Shown: one piece after another, positions 16,838 to 26,115 of the stretch
Numbering within the stretch: the stretch's first letter is position 1
How the letters are laid out: the number at the start of each line of letters is the position of its first letter
Assembly: GCF_014199325.1 (NCBI RefSeq)
Contig: NZ_JACIJJ010000001.1
Span: 1,054,001 to 1,118,000 of the forward strand
Length of the DNA: 64,000 nucleotides
Origin: Sphingomonas yantingensis
GTDB lineage: Bacteria > Pseudomonadota > Alphaproteobacteria > Sphingomonadales > Sphingomonadaceae
Direction of reading: 5' to 3'
Made by a program: the position numbers and the translations under genes
Notes under the pieces: model-generated
What the model was told of the DNA's origin: nothing
What the model saw: only the letters and a program-made list of their open reading frames with translations
Database searches by the model: none

Positions 16838-19800
16838 ACCCCTCCACCCCCTTCGCGGCGCGCAGCGCGATGCGAGTCGGCCCGACCGCCACGTCTGGCT
16901 CGCGGCCTCTGCCGGCACGGGCAAGACGCAGGTGCTCGCCGCGCGCGTGTTCCGGCTGCTGCTGGCGGGCAGCCGGCCCGAGGCGATCCTGTGCCTCACC
17001 TTTACCAAGGCGGGCGCGGCGGAGATGGCCGAACGGATCGCGGGAACGCTGGCGCGCTGGGTGCGGCTCGACCGGAACGACCTGTTCGCCGAATTGCGCG
17101 GCCTCGGCGAGCCGGCGACGCCTGAACAGGTCGAGCGGGCGCGGACGCTGTTCGCTCGCGTGCTCGATGCGCCTGGCGGCCTGCGCATCCTGACGATTCA
17201 CGGCTTCTGCCAGAGCCTGCTCTCCGCCTTCCCGGCGGAGGCGGGGCTGGTGCCCGGTTTCCGCCCGCTCGAACCGCGCGAGCAGGTGCTGCTCCAGCGC
17301 GAAGCGCTCGCCCGCCTGCTGGAGGACGAGGCGCGCGAGGGGCGGGTCGCCATCGCCGAGGCGATCGGCGCGCTGGCGCTGCGGCTCGGCGAGCAGAAGG
17401 CCGAGACGTTCCTCCACGCGTGCGCCGCGCGGCCCGACGCGATGGAAGCGTTGCCGATCGGCGAGGGCGTCCAGCCCTACATCCGCCGTGCGCTCGATCT
17501 GTCGACCGGCGACGTTGCGGCGCATGTCGAGGCGGCGTGCGGCGACGATGCGTTCGACCTCGACAGCCTGCGCGACCTGGCCGCGATGCAGGCGGCATGG
17601 GGGACCAAGCGAGGGCTGGAGCGCGCCGAGGTCATCGCCGCATGGCTCGCCGCCGATTCGCGCACGCGTGCGTCTACGCTGGGCGACCTCCACCTCGTCT
17701 GGGCGACGGGTAAGGGCGATCCGCGCGGCGGGAAGGGACAGGTGCCGCCCGGCGACGACTATCCCCCGGTCGCCGAGCGGCTGCACGGGCGTTGCGCCGA
17801 GCTCCTCGCGCTGCGGGTCCGCGCCGCCTATGCCGATGCGCTCGCCTCCGCGCTCACCGCGGGCCGTGCCTATGCCCGCGCCTATGCCGATGCCAAGCGG
17901 CTGGCCGGCGCGGTCGATTTCGACGACCTGATCGCCGCGACCGTCCGCTTGCTCGAGACGCCGGGGATGGGCGAGTGGGTGCGCTACAAGCTCGACCTCG
18001 CGACCGAGCACGTGCTGATCGACGAGGCGCAGGACACCAACCTTGCTCAGTGGCGGATCGTCAGTGCGATCGCCGACGAGTTCTTTGCCGGTGCGGGCAC
18101 ACGCGGCACGAAGGTGCGGACGCTATTCACCGTCGGTGACGAGAAGCAGGCGATCTACGGCTTCCAGGGCACCGACCCAATTTTCTTTCGCGCGGCGCAC
18201 CGTCGCTACGACCGGCTGGCTGCCGCGCCGCCCATCGAGGCAGAGGAGCGCCGGCCGCTCGACACCGTCGCGCTCATCGAAAGCTTCCGCTCGGTCGCGA
18301 CAGTGCTCAAGTTCGTCGATGCCGCGCTCGACGCGCTGCCCGCACCCGGCATGGGCACTGACGACCGCCAGCGCCATGCCAGCCAGGTGGCAGGGCCGGG
18401 CAGCGTAACCCTCATGCCCCCCGTGATCGCGGGCGGGAGCGAGGAGGATGAGGAGGGCTGGGTCGACGATCAGGTCCGCGAACTCGCCCGCCGGATCGCA
18501 CGTCAGGTTCGCGAGTGGCTCGATAGCGGGCACAGGCTCGCGTCGAAGGGTCGCGCGCTCCGGCCAGAGGATGTGATGATCCTCGTCAAGCGGCGCGGCG
18601 AGCTCGCCTCGCTGATCGTCGCGCGGCTTTATGCGGAAGGGGTGCCGGTCGCGGGCGTCGATCGGCTGCGGCTCAATGCGCCGCTGGCCGTGCAGGACCT
18701 GCTCGCCGCGATCCGCTTCGTCCTGCAACCGGGCGACGATCTGAGCCTCGCCAGCCTGCTCGTCTCGCCCTTGATCGGGTGGACGCAGGACGAGCTGATG
18801 GCGGCGGCCATGCATCGCAAGGGCGGATTGTGGCGGCACCTGCGCGCGACGCAGCCGGCCGAGCGGCTGGCCCCGCTCTACCACCTGCTCGCCCGCGCCG
18901 ATTACGCGACGCCCTATCGATTCCTCGAGGACATTCTCTCGGGCGAACTCGACGGGCGCCGGCGCCTGATCGCGCGACTGGGGGAGGAGGCGCGCGACCC
19001 GATCGAGGAGCTGCTGTCGGCGGCGCTCGGCTTCGAACGGAATGCCACGCCGTCGCTACAACGCTTCCTCGACTGGTTCGATCGCGGCGATGTGGAGATC
19101 GTGCGCGACAGCTCGCGGCCGCAGGCGGCGGTGCGCGTCATGACCGCGCACGGGGCCAAGGGATTGCAGGCGCCGCTCGTCATCCTCGCCGACGCGACCG
19201 CCGACCCGACGCAGAACCGCCGCGACCTGTTCGACTGGCAGGCGGACGCCGACAAGCCGCCGATCCCCGTCTTCCGCCCGCGCAGCGCCGAGCGCGGCGG
19301 GCCGCTCGACGACGTGGTGGCCGACAGCGACCGCCGCGAGCTGGAGGAGCATTGGCGGCTCTTCTACGTCGCCGCAACGCGTGCGGAGGAGCAGCTGGTG
19401 ATCGCCGGCAGCCTGTCCGAGCGCGCAAAGGGCGAGCCGCCGCCGCTCAGCTGGTACCGCGCGAGTGCGATGGCGATGGATGCCCTCGGCGTGTCGCCGG
19501 GCGAGACGCGGGTGCTGGCAGACGACCGGCCGCCCGCGCCCGCCGTGTCCGAGGCCGCTCGGGACGCAGCGAGACCGGCGCTCCCCGACTGGGCACGCCG
19601 CGCCGCGCCCGAGGAAGCGCGCCCGCCGCGTCCGCTCGCGCCGTCGTCGCTGGGTAAGGACGAGGTGGCCGACCCGCCGCCCGCCGGCCCGGCGATGCAG
19701 GACGCGGCCGAGCGCGGGCGTCTGCTCCACGGGTTGTTCGAGCGGCTGCCGGCGTTGCCGCCCGAGCATCGCCGCGCCGCGGGCGAGGCGTGGCTGGCGG

Positions 19801-20216
19801 GCAATCCGCTAGGCGAGGGGCTGGTCGATCGCGCGCTGTCGATCGTCGACCATCCCGACTTCGCCGATATGTTCGGCGCCGATGCGCTCGCCGAGGCGCC
19901 GATCGCCGCAGTCGTCGGCGGACAGGTGATCGCGGGCACCGTCGACCGCCTGCTGGTCGAGGGTGATCGCGTCCGCCTGATCGATTTCAAGACCGGCCGC
20001 CGCGTCCCCGCCGACGTGGGCGAGGTGCCGCCGCATCATGCGCGCCAGATGGCCGCCTATGCCGCCGCGCTCGCCGTCATCTTTCCCGACCGGCGGATCG
20101 AGGCCGCTTTGCTCTACACCGCTGGGCCGCGGCTGATCGCAGTGCCGGCCGAGGCGCTCGCCGCGCTCAAGCCCGGCTTGGCGGCGACGGAGCAAAGCTT
20201 GCCCTCGCGCGCTTGA
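16830..20216 (+). CDS. addA: Double-strand break repair helicase AddA
   Basis: UvrD-family helicase and nuclease partner of AddB, 1128 residues from a GTG start that overlaps addB. Motifs appear in order: Walker A AASAGTGKT (residues 25-33), CLTFTKAGAAEMAERI (motif Ia), ILTIHGFCQSLL, VLIDEAQDTN (motif II), GDEKQAIYGFQG (motif III), VMTAHGAKGLQAPLV (motif V) and FYVAATRAEEQL (motif VI). A C-terminal RecB-type nuclease domain has VDRLLVEGDRVRLIDFKTG. The full set of motifs suggests both ATPase and nuclease are active. Confidence 0.97.
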   Translation: MSKPLHPLRGAQRDASRPDRHVWLAASAGTGKTQVLAARVFRLLLAGSRPEAILCLTFTKAGAAEMAERIAGTLARWVRLDRNDLFAELRGLGEPATPEQVERARTLFARVLDAPGGLRILTIHGFCQSLLSAFPAEAGLVPGFRPLEPREQVLLQREALARLLEDEAREGRVAIAEAIGALALRLGEQKAETFLHACAARPDAMEALPIGEGVQPYIRRALDLSTGDVAAHVEAACGDDAFDLDSLRDLAAMQAAWGTKRGLERAEVIAAWLAADSRTRASTLGDLHLVWATGKGDPRGGKGQVPPGDDYPPVAERLHGRCAELLALRVRAAYADALASALTAGRAYARAYADAKRLAGAVDFDDLIAATVRLLETPGMGEWVRYKLDLATEHVLIDEAQDTNLAQWRIVSAIADEFFAGAGTRGTKVRTLFTVGDEKQAIYGFQGTDPIFFRAAHRRYDRLAAAPPIEAEERRPLDTVALIESFRSVATVLKFVDAALDALPAPGMGTDDRQRHASQVAGPGSVTLMPPVIAGGSEEDEEGWVDDQVRELARRIARQVREWLDSGHRLASKGRALRPEDVMILVKRRGELASLIVARLYAEGVPVAGVDRLRLNAPLAVQDLLAAIRFVLQPGDDLSLASLLVSPLIGWTQDELMAAAMHRKGGLWRHLRATQPAERLAPLYHLLARADYATPYRFLEDILSGELDGRRRLIARLGEEARDPIEELLSAALGFERNATPSLQRFLDWFDRGDVEIVRDSSRPQAAVRVMTAHGAKGLQAPLVILADATADPTQNRRDLFDWQADADKPPIPVFRPRSAERGGPLDDVVADSDRRELEEHWRLFYVAATRAEEQLVIAGSLSERAKGEPPPLSWYRASAMAMDALGVSPGETRVLADDRPPAPAVSEAARDAARPALPDWARRAAPEEARPPRPLAPSSLGKDEVADPPPAGPAMQDAAERGRLLHGLFERLPALPPEHRRAAGEAWLAGNPLGEGLVDRALSIVDHPDFADMFGADALAEAPIAAVVGGQVIAGTVDRLLVEGDRVRLIDFKTGRRVPADVGEVPPHHARQMAAYAAALAVIFPDRRIEAALLYTAGPRLIAVPAEALAALKPGLAATEQSLPSRA

Positions 20217-20267
20217 GCCGGCGAGGGCGGCCACATAGATTGGACCCCAACCAAGGAGTTTAGAATC

Positions 20268-20588
20268 ATGCCGACCAAGGCCGTCACCGACCAGAGCTTC
20301 GCCACCGATGTCCTCGGTGCCGACAAGCCCGTCCTCGTCGATTTCTGGGCCGAGTGGTGCGGACCGTGCAAGATGATCGGCCCGAGCCTTGAGGAACTGT
20401 CCGAGGAACTGGGCGAGCAGGTGACGATCACCAAGCTCAACATCGACGAGAATCCCGAGGCGCCGGGCAAGTACGGCGTGCGCGGCATCCCGACGATGAT
20501 CCTGTTCAAGAACGGCGAACCCGCCGCGACCAAGGTCGGCGCCGAACCCAAGGGCCGGCTGAAGGCATGGCTTGAGGGCGAGCTCTGA
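20268..20588 (+). CDS. trxA: Thioredoxin
   Basis: Cytoplasmic disulfide reductase of 106 residues with the active site WCGPCK (Cys31, Cys34) after VLVDFWAE. The cis-proline segment [12 protein letters not shown] and the closing [11 protein letters not shown] are both typical of Trx1. AAGGAG lies 10 bp before the ATG. It follows addA by 51 bp, then a strong terminator, so it is probably the last gene of the divL-tsaE-amgK-murU-addBA operon, possibly with an added promoter of its own. Confidence 0.98.
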   Translation: MPTKAVTDQSFATDVLGADKPVLVDFWAEWCGPCKMIGPSLEELSEELGEQVTITKLNIDENPEAPGKYGVRGIPTMILFKNGEPAATKVGAEPKGRLKAWLEGEL

Positions 20589-20616
20589 TCGCCTGATCGG
20601 CTCGACCGAAGTAACG

Positions 20617-20650
20617 AAGGGGCCGGCGGGGCGACCGCCGGCCCCTTTTT
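20617..20650 (+). terminator. Rho-independent terminator after trxA
   Basis: A 13-bp stem AAGGGGCCGGCGG / CCGCCGGCCCCTT with a 5-nt loop is followed by TTTTT. It closes the long divL-to-trxA operon. Confidence 0.92.
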
Positions 20651-20712
20651 CGTTTGCGCTACAGAACGCGCGGCGTGCTCCCGCTTCCGCCGAAGCACGC
20701 GCTAAACAGCGC

Positions 20713-20750
20713 TCGTCACCGCTTTGTCACAACCGTCACCATTCCGTCAC
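20713..20750 (+). promoter_or_regulatory. Array of four GTCAC repeats resembling tandem Pho boxes
   Basis: GTCAC occurs at 20715, 20726, 20735 and 20746, with spacings of 11, 9 and 11 bp. Two units read (TCGTCAC-4 bp-TTGTCAC) and (CCGTCAC-4 bp-CCGTCAC), the layout of a Pho box (two 7-bp TGTCA-type repeats with a 4-bp spacer). The space between the units is 20 bp rather than the usual 22. The array lies 151 bp before the lipoprotein start. The rest of the 312-bp gap 20589-20900 holds the trxA terminator and a leader without other clear signals. PhoB binding is inferred from the pattern alone. Confidence 0.55.
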
Positions 20751-20900
20751 ATGGCCGCAACCGAACCGTCTTCGAAACCGCATCCGTACGTCACGTCCGG
20801 CCACTAGCCGGGCGTGGAGGTCGACAGGGGGACAGCCGAGTCGATCGGGGGGCAAGCGCCCCTTCCTCGTCAACCCGGAATTGCCGGAACGGAGATCTTC

Positions 20901-22496
20901 ATGGCCGACTTCAAACGCCTTAGCCTTATCCTGCTGACGAGCTGCGCGGGCGCGACGCTTGCGGCGTGCGACGGCGCGTCGAGCGTCGCCTCGCCGGGTG
21001 AGGGCGGCATCATCGTGACGCCGGCCCCGACGCCCGCGCCGACCCCGACGCCGACGCCCAGCTCGACCGCGGGCACGCCCGCCACGGGTTGCCCCACCGG
21101 CACCACCGATGTCGGCACCGTCGGCAATTTCCGCAGCTGCCGCATTCCCAGCCTCGTCTCTGGCAATCTGACGCTGCCGCGCCGGGCGGGCACCGCGTAC
21201 GAGATCAACGGACGTGTCGATGTGGGCGTCGATCGTGGCGGCTCGGGCACCGGCGGCGCGCAGGCGAACCTGACGATCGAGCCGGGCGTCATCGTCTATG
21301 CCAACACGACCAACGCCGACAACGACTTCCTCGTCGTCAATCGCGGGTCGACGATCAATGCCGACGGCCTTGCCAACGCGCCGATCATCTTCACCGCGCA
21401 GCAGAACCTGACCGGCAACGTCACCGACGAATCGCAGGGTCTGTGGGGCGGCGTCATCCTCGCCGGCCGCGCGCCGGTGTCGAACTGCAACCTGTCGGGC
21501 GTCTCGGGCGGCGCCGCGAACTGCGAGAACGTCGTCGAGGGCACGGGCAACGCGCTCTACGGCGGCAACGCCGCGGGCGACAATTCGGGCATCATGCGCT
21601 ATGTCCAGATCCGCTATTCGGGCACGGTCATCACGCCGAACAACGAGCTTCAGGGCCTGACCACCGGCGGCGTCGGTTCGGGTACACGGCTCGAATACAT
21701 CCAGATCCACAACAGCTCGGACGACGGGATCGAGATCTTCGGCGGCACGCACAATGCGCGCTACTTCGTGGTGACCGGCGCCGATGACGACAGCTTCGAC
21801 ACCGATGTGGGTTGGAAGGGCTTCATCCAGTTCGCGATCGGCATCCAGAAGCCGAACAACACGCAGACCGACAACTACATGATGGAAATCGATTCGAACG
21901 GTGCCGAGGACGCGCTGCCGCGTCAGAACGGCCGGATCTCGAACTTCACCTTCATCCATACCTCGACCGCGACGAACGCGGGCATCCGCATCCGCGGCGG
22001 CGCCGACTTCACCTTCGTCAACGGCATCATGACGACGCCGCAGGCGTGCATCAACACCGTCGCCAGCACCACCGACAATGGCGGCAAGTCGACGATCCGG
22101 CCTGCCAATTCGGCGATCGACGAGAACGGCCCGCCGGTCTTCAACTCGGTCTACTTCGCGTGCGGCTCGGTCTCGGCCGAATCGACGCAGAACGGCGTGA
22201 CCGTCACCAATGCCGAGCAGGCGGCGCTGTTCACCGCGGGCACCAACAACACCACCAACGGCACCGCGGCCAACGCCTATACCTCGACCTATCTGCCGGG
22301 CACCGGCGCGGCGGCGGTGACGCCGTTCAATGCCGCGACGCTCAACCCGGCGGGCTCGGGCTTCTTCGTCCAGACGTCGTACATCGGTGCGATCAACGGC
22401 TCGGGCGACACCTGGTACCAGGGTTGGACCTGCAACTCGAACCGCGGCAATTTCGGTTCGACGAGCGGCGCCTGCATCGCCGTCCCGACCACCTGA
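20901..22496 (+). CDS. Cysteine-rich outer-membrane or surface lipoprotein, TonB-receptor partner
   Basis: Product of 531 residues starting MADFKRLSLILLTSCAGA with lipobox LAAC, so it should be a lipoprotein. A short Pro/Thr linker (TPAPTPTPTPSS) leads to a long domain with repeated short strands, such as LTIEPGVIVYA, GTRLEYIQIHNSSDDGIEIFGG and GRISNFTFIHTS. This looks like a right-handed parallel beta-helix. Several cysteines, including CPTG..CR, CN..NC and a C-terminal WTC..AC pair, suggest disulfides outside the cytoplasm. No catalytic motif was recognised. It is followed by a TonB-dependent receptor 110 bp downstream, so a role in capturing a ligand for uptake is plausible. ATG 20901 has ACGGAG upstream. 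Confidence 0.8.
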   Translation: MADFKRLSLILLTSCAGATLAACDGASSVASPGEGGIIVTPAPTPAPTPTPTPSSTAGTPATGCPTGTTDVGTVGNFRSCRIPSLVSGNLTLPRRAGTAYEINGRVDVGVDRGGSGTGGAQANLTIEPGVIVYANTTNADNDFLVVNRGSTINADGLANAPIIFTAQQNLTGNVTDESQGLWGGVILAGRAPVSNCNLSGVSGGAANCENVVEGTGNALYGGNAAGDNSGIMRYVQIRYSGTVITPNNELQGLTTGGVGSGTRLEYIQIHNSSDDGIEIFGGTHNARYFVVTGADDDSFDTDVGWKGFIQFAIGIQKPNNTQTDNYMMEIDSNGAEDALPRQNGRISNFTFIHTSTATNAGIRIRGGADFTFVNGIMTTPQACINTVASTTDNGGKSTIRPANSAIDENGPPVFNSVYFACGSVSAESTQNGVTVTNAEQAALFTAGTNNTTNGTAANAYTSTYLPGTGAAAVTPFNAATLNPAGSGFFVQTSYIGAINGSGDTWYQGWTCNSNRGNFGSTSGACIAVPTT

Positions 22497-22518
22497 CAGG
22501 CAAGCGCACCCAGGATGC

Positions 22519-22549
22519 GGGGATGGCAGTGAAAGGGGCTGCCATCCCC
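22519..22549 (+). other. Intercistronic hairpin between lipoprotein and TonB receptor genes
   Basis: Perfect 11-bp stem GGGGATGGCAG / CTGCCATCCCC with a 9-nt loop (TGAAAGGGG), 22 bp past the lipoprotein stop. No T run follows, so it is more likely an mRNA processing or stability element that sets the ratio of the two products than a full terminator. Confidence 0.6.
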
Positions 22550-22606
22550 CCGTGCCCGGTCGCGGACCCTCGACAGTCCGGCGACGCCCCAATGCGGAAT
22601 GAAAAC

Positions 22607-25303
22607 ATGAAAAAGCCTGTGGCTTTCGGCAGCCTGCTCCTCCTCACCACGACGCTGGTCGCGCCCGCCGCGCTGGCGCAGACGACGACGGGCGCGCCAG
22701 CCGGCCAGGTGGTCGCCCCGACCGCCGGCCAGCCGCAGGAGGGCACGCCGCCCGACACCGGCCCGGGTGCCGGCGGGGCGGCCGAGCAGGAGGTCGAGGT
22801 TTCGGCCCCCGGCGCAGGGAGCGATGCGGGCGACGACATCGTCGTGATCGGCCGCAACATTCCCAACGTCATCCGCAACACCGCGCAGGTCGTCTCGGTC
22901 CTGTCGACCGAGGATATCGCGCGCACGGGCGAGGGCGACATCGCCGGCGCGCTCGGCCGCGTGACGGGCCTCAGCGTCGTCGGCAACGGCTTCGTGTTCG
23001 TCCGCGGCCTCGGCGATCGCTATTCCTCGTCGCTGCTCAACGGCTCGCCGCTGCCCAGCCCCGAACCGCTGCGCCGCGTCGTGCCGCTCGACATCTTCCC
23101 GACCAACGTTATCGCCTCGAGCCTCGTCCAGAAGAGCTTTTCGGCCAATTATCCCGGCGAGTTCGGCGGCGGCGTCATCAACCTGACGACCAAGGCGACG
23201 CCGAAGGAAAGCTTCCTTCAGATCGGCGGATCGGTCGGGTTCGACACCGCGACCACCGCGGAGCTCGGCTACACCTATGACGGCGGTTCGCACGACTGGC
23301 TGGGGTATGACAGCGGCGAGCGGACCATCCCCGGCTTCATCAAGGATGCCGGCATCAACGGCACCGGCGTGACCGCGGCGCAGGTGACGCAGCTCACCAA
23401 CGCCGAAACCTCGCTCGTGTTCGAGAACCGCAACATCCCGGCGAACTTCTCGGGCGAGCTGAGCGCGGGCACGTCGTTCGACGTCGGCACCGGCCGCATT
23501 GGCCTGATCGCGGGCGGCGGTATCTCGAACACCTGGCGCACGCGCGACGCGATCCAGCAGGTGGCGATTGACCAGGACGGCACGCTGGTCAGCGATTTCC
23601 GCAACGTCGCCACCGACCACCGCGCGCTGGTCAACGGCCTGTTCGGCGTCGGGGCCGAGTTCGGGCGCAACCGCATCCGCTGGACGAACCTTTACATCCA
23701 CGACACGCTGAAGCAGACGATCCTCGGCAAGGGGACCGACCAGAACAACCTCGACCTCCTCAACCAGAACACCAACTGGTTCGAGCGGCAGCTGTTCACG
23801 ACGCAGGGCGTGGCGGAGCTCAAGTTCGGCGACCTCAGCGTCGATCTGCGCGGCGCCTACGCCAACACGCAGCGCAATTCGCCTTACGAGCGCACCTTCA
23901 CCTATCTCTTCTCGCCGCAGGTCGGCGACTATATCAACAACCTCGCCAACCAGTCGTTGGCGCAGATCGCGTTCAGCGAGTTGAACGAGGATCTGTGGTC
24001 GGGCGGCGTCGATCTCGGCTACAATCTCGACCTCGACCGGCCGGTGACGGTCCAGGCGGGCTATGCCTATTCGGACGCCGACCGCAGCTCGTACCGCTAT
24101 CAGTTCCGCTATCAGGCGCAGAACGGCCTCAGCCTCGCGCAGCAGCAGCTGCGCCCCGACTATCTGCTCAGCGACTACAACGTCCAGCTCGCCAACATCG
24201 TCCTTCAGAACGAATCCACGTCTCAGGGGGCGGCGGCCTATACCGCGTCGCTGCGCACCCATGCCGGCTATGTCCAGCTCGAGAGCGAGATCCTCGACGG
24301 GCTGCGCGCGCAGGTCGGCGTGCGGTACGAGGATGCCGAGCAGCGCGTGTTGCCGAGCGGAACGGGCTTGACGGGCACCAGCCTCAACAACGGCTATTGG
24401 CTGCCCGCCTCGACCATCACCTGGAACTTCGCCGAGAACATGCAGCTTCGCCTGCACGCCTCGAAGACGATTGCCCGGCCGCAGTTCCGCGAGCTGGCGC
24501 CGCAGATCTATCTCGACTTCGAATCGAACCGGCAGTTCATCGGCAACCCGCGCCTGACCGACAGCGAGCTCTACAATCTGGAGGCGCGGGCCGAGTGGTT
24601 CTTCGCACGTGATCAGCGCCTGACCGCGGCGGGCTTCTACAAGCGGATTGACAACCCGATCGAGGCTTTCGGCTCGCCGGGCGCGGGCAGCTCGTCGTTG
24701 CTCACCAGCTTCTCGAACGCGCCGGGCGCCAAGCTCTATGGCGGCGAGGTCGAACTGGTGAAGTATTTCCCGCTCGATACGCTGGGCGGCCCGTTCGCGA
24801 CGAAGCGCGCGGTGCTGATCGCCAACTATACCTATACCAAGTCGCAGCTCGACGCGCAGGACCAGCCGGTCGTCAATCCGATCAACGTCACCGGCCCGCT
24901 GATCCCCGCGAACCAGCTGTTCGTCGACGGCAGCCCGCTGGTCGGCCAGTCCAACCACCTCGTCAACGCGCAGTTCGGGCTCGAGGATACCGAGATGCTG
25001 AGCCAGGTGACCCTGCTGGTGAACTATGCCAGCGAGCGGATCACCAACCGCGGCGCCATCGTCAACGGCGTCCGCCTGCCCGACATCCGAGAGAAGCCGG
25101 GCTGGCGCTTCGACGTGGTGTGGCGTCAGGGCATTCCGATCGGTAGCGGCGACGATCACCAGGTCGAGCTGAAGTTCGAGGCGCGCAACCTGACCAAGAC
25201 GCGCTATCAGGAGTTCCAGACGTTCGACAACGGCAGCCGCGCCGACGTCAACACGTACAATCTGGGTCGCATCTTCAGCTTCGGCGTCAGCGTCGGGCTC
25301 TGA
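22607..25303 (+). CDS. TonB-dependent outer membrane receptor
   Basis: Product of 898 residues. Signal peptide MKKPVAFGSLLLLTTTLVAPAALAQ is followed by a Pro/Gly-rich linker and the segment DDIVVIGRNIP. The plug domain contains VVSVLSTEDIARTGEGDIAGAL and FVRGLGDRYSSSLLNGSPLP. A 22-stranded-type barrel follows, ending LGRIFSFGVSVGL, a typical C-terminal aromatic-rich strand. The energy-coupled substrate is unknown. The partner lipoprotein and the Pho-box-like array suggest a phosphorus-related ligand, which is inference. ATG 22607 has GGA 8 bp upstream; ATG 22592 would add five residues. A terminator follows. Confidence 0.94.
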   Translation: MKKPVAFGSLLLLTTTLVAPAALAQTTTGAPAGQVVAPTAGQPQEGTPPDTGPGAGGAAEQEVEVSAPGAGSDAGDDIVVIGRNIPNVIRNTAQVVSVLSTEDIARTGEGDIAGALGRVTGLSVVGNGFVFVRGLGDRYSSSLLNGSPLPSPEPLRRVVPLDIFPTNVIASSLVQKSFSANYPGEFGGGVINLTTKATPKESFLQIGGSVGFDTATTAELGYTYDGGSHDWLGYDSGERTIPGFIKDAGINGTGVTAAQVTQLTNAETSLVFENRNIPANFSGELSAGTSFDVGTGRIGLIAGGGISNTWRTRDAIQQVAIDQDGTLVSDFRNVATDHRALVNGLFGVGAEFGRNRIRWTNLYIHDTLKQTILGKGTDQNNLDLLNQNTNWFERQLFTTQGVAELKFGDLSVDLRGAYANTQRNSPYERTFTYLFSPQVGDYINNLANQSLAQIAFSELNEDLWSGGVDLGYNLDLDRPVTVQAGYAYSDADRSSYRYQFRYQAQNGLSLAQQQLRPDYLLSDYNVQLANIVLQNESTSQGAAAYTASLRTHAGYVQLESEILDGLRAQVGVRYEDAEQRVLPSGTGLTGTSLNNGYWLPASTITWNFAENMQLRLHASKTIARPQFRELAPQIYLDFESNRQFIGNPRLTDSELYNLEARAEWFFARDQRLTAAGFYKRIDNPIEAFGSPGAGSSSLLTSFSNAPGAKLYGGEVELVKYFPLDTLGGPFATKRAVLIANYTYTKSQLDAQDQPVVNPINVTGPLIPANQLFVDGSPLVGQSNHLVNAQFGLEDTEMLSQVTLLVNYASERITNRGAIVNGVRLPDIREKPGWRFDVVWRQGIPIGSGDDHQVELKFEARNLTKTRYQEFQTFDNGSRADVNTYNLGRIFSFGVSVGL

Positions 25304-25329
25304 TCGCCGCCATCGGTTAGAGGGGGATC

Positions 25330-25362
25330 GGGCTTTCGGCAAAGATGCCGGAGGCCCTTTCT
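25330..25362 (+). terminator. Terminator after the TonB receptor gene
   Basis: A 12-bp stem GGGCTTTCGGCA / TGCCGGAGGCCC (two G-T pairs) with loop AAGA is followed by TTTCTCGTTT, 26 bp past the stop. Confidence 0.75.
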
Positions 25363-25366
25363 CGTT

Positions 25367-26017
25367 TCACCAGCCCCAGGGGCGTTCGCGAAACCACTTG
25401 GTGATGACGTATTTCGTGCCGCTGCGCACCTTCATCCCGTGGTGCAGCGTCGCGGGGTTCGGTGTGCCGTCGGGGCGCAGGTTGTTCCAGGCGAGCAGCT
25501 TGCCCGTCTCGGGCTGGACCAGCTTGTCGACCACCTTGAACCGCGTCGCGCCGCCCGCCGCCGGCTCGTTCAGGTAGAGCATCACCGTCCACGTGCGGTT
25601 GCCCGCGACCGAACAGAATTTCGCGAAATCGGCGCCCTGCGGCTCGAAATAGTCGGTGTGCGCCTTGAACTCCTGCCCCACGGCATAACGCTGGCCCTGG
25701 ATCGGCTCGCCATGCGCGGGATCGAGCCCGCAAAAGTCGAGGATAGCCGCTTCAAGACGTGCCACTGCCGGCTCGGCTGGGTCGAGGTCGCAGGTTTCGC
25801 TGGTACGAAACGCCGCATCGCCGTTGGCATCGGCGATTGTCGAGGGGCGGCGGTGGCGATCGATCAGTGCGATCAGGTCGGTGCAGTGCGCTGGGTCGAG
25901 AAAGCCCTTCGCGACGAACAACGTCAGCTTTGGGCTCGGCAGCTTCTGCACACCGGGCCGCGCGGCGATATGGGCGATGACGGGTTCGCTGGGGTGGCCC
26001 GAGCCGAGATGGGTCAT
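25367..26017 (-). CDS. 2OG-Fe(II) oxygenase, prolyl-4-hydroxylase-like
   Basis: Product of 216 residues with the double-stranded beta-helix oxygenase pattern. Iron ligands are likely His120 and Asp122 in KAHTDYF and His192 in LHHGMKV, with Lys202 in GTKYVITKWFR for 2-oxoglutarate. ATG 26017 is preceded by AGGAGAGC, whereas the longer frame has only shadow sequence. The substrate is unknown. Family relatives hydroxylate prolyl residues or act in Fe-linked functions. It is divergent from the GspE-like gene with 98 bp between. Confidence 0.9.
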   Translation of the reverse strand: MTHLGSGHPSEPVIAHIAARPGVQKLPSPKLTLFVAKGFLDPAHCTDLIALIDRHRRPSTIADANGDAAFRTSETCDLDPAEPAVARLEAAILDFCGLDPAHGEPIQGQRYAVGQEFKAHTDYFEPQGADFAKFCSVAGNRTWTVMLYLNEPAAGGATRFKVVDKLVQPETGKLLAWNNLRPDGTPNPATLHHGMKVRSGTKYVITKWFRERPWGW

Positions 26018-26115
26018 CGCGCTCTCCTGCCAGAGCGATCGCGCGGCGGGAAGCGTGCCATGAAAGCGTAACGTTCGCGTCGCATCGCAGTCATGACCGA
26101 CGAAAAGGGGCCGGT

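Noticed and set aside
22289..25342. Open frame of about 1000 codons antisense to the TonB receptor
   Set aside because: It lies opposite a clear receptor gene, has no recognisable domain, and its Arg/Ala/Val-rich make-up is typical of reverse frames in high-GC DNA.
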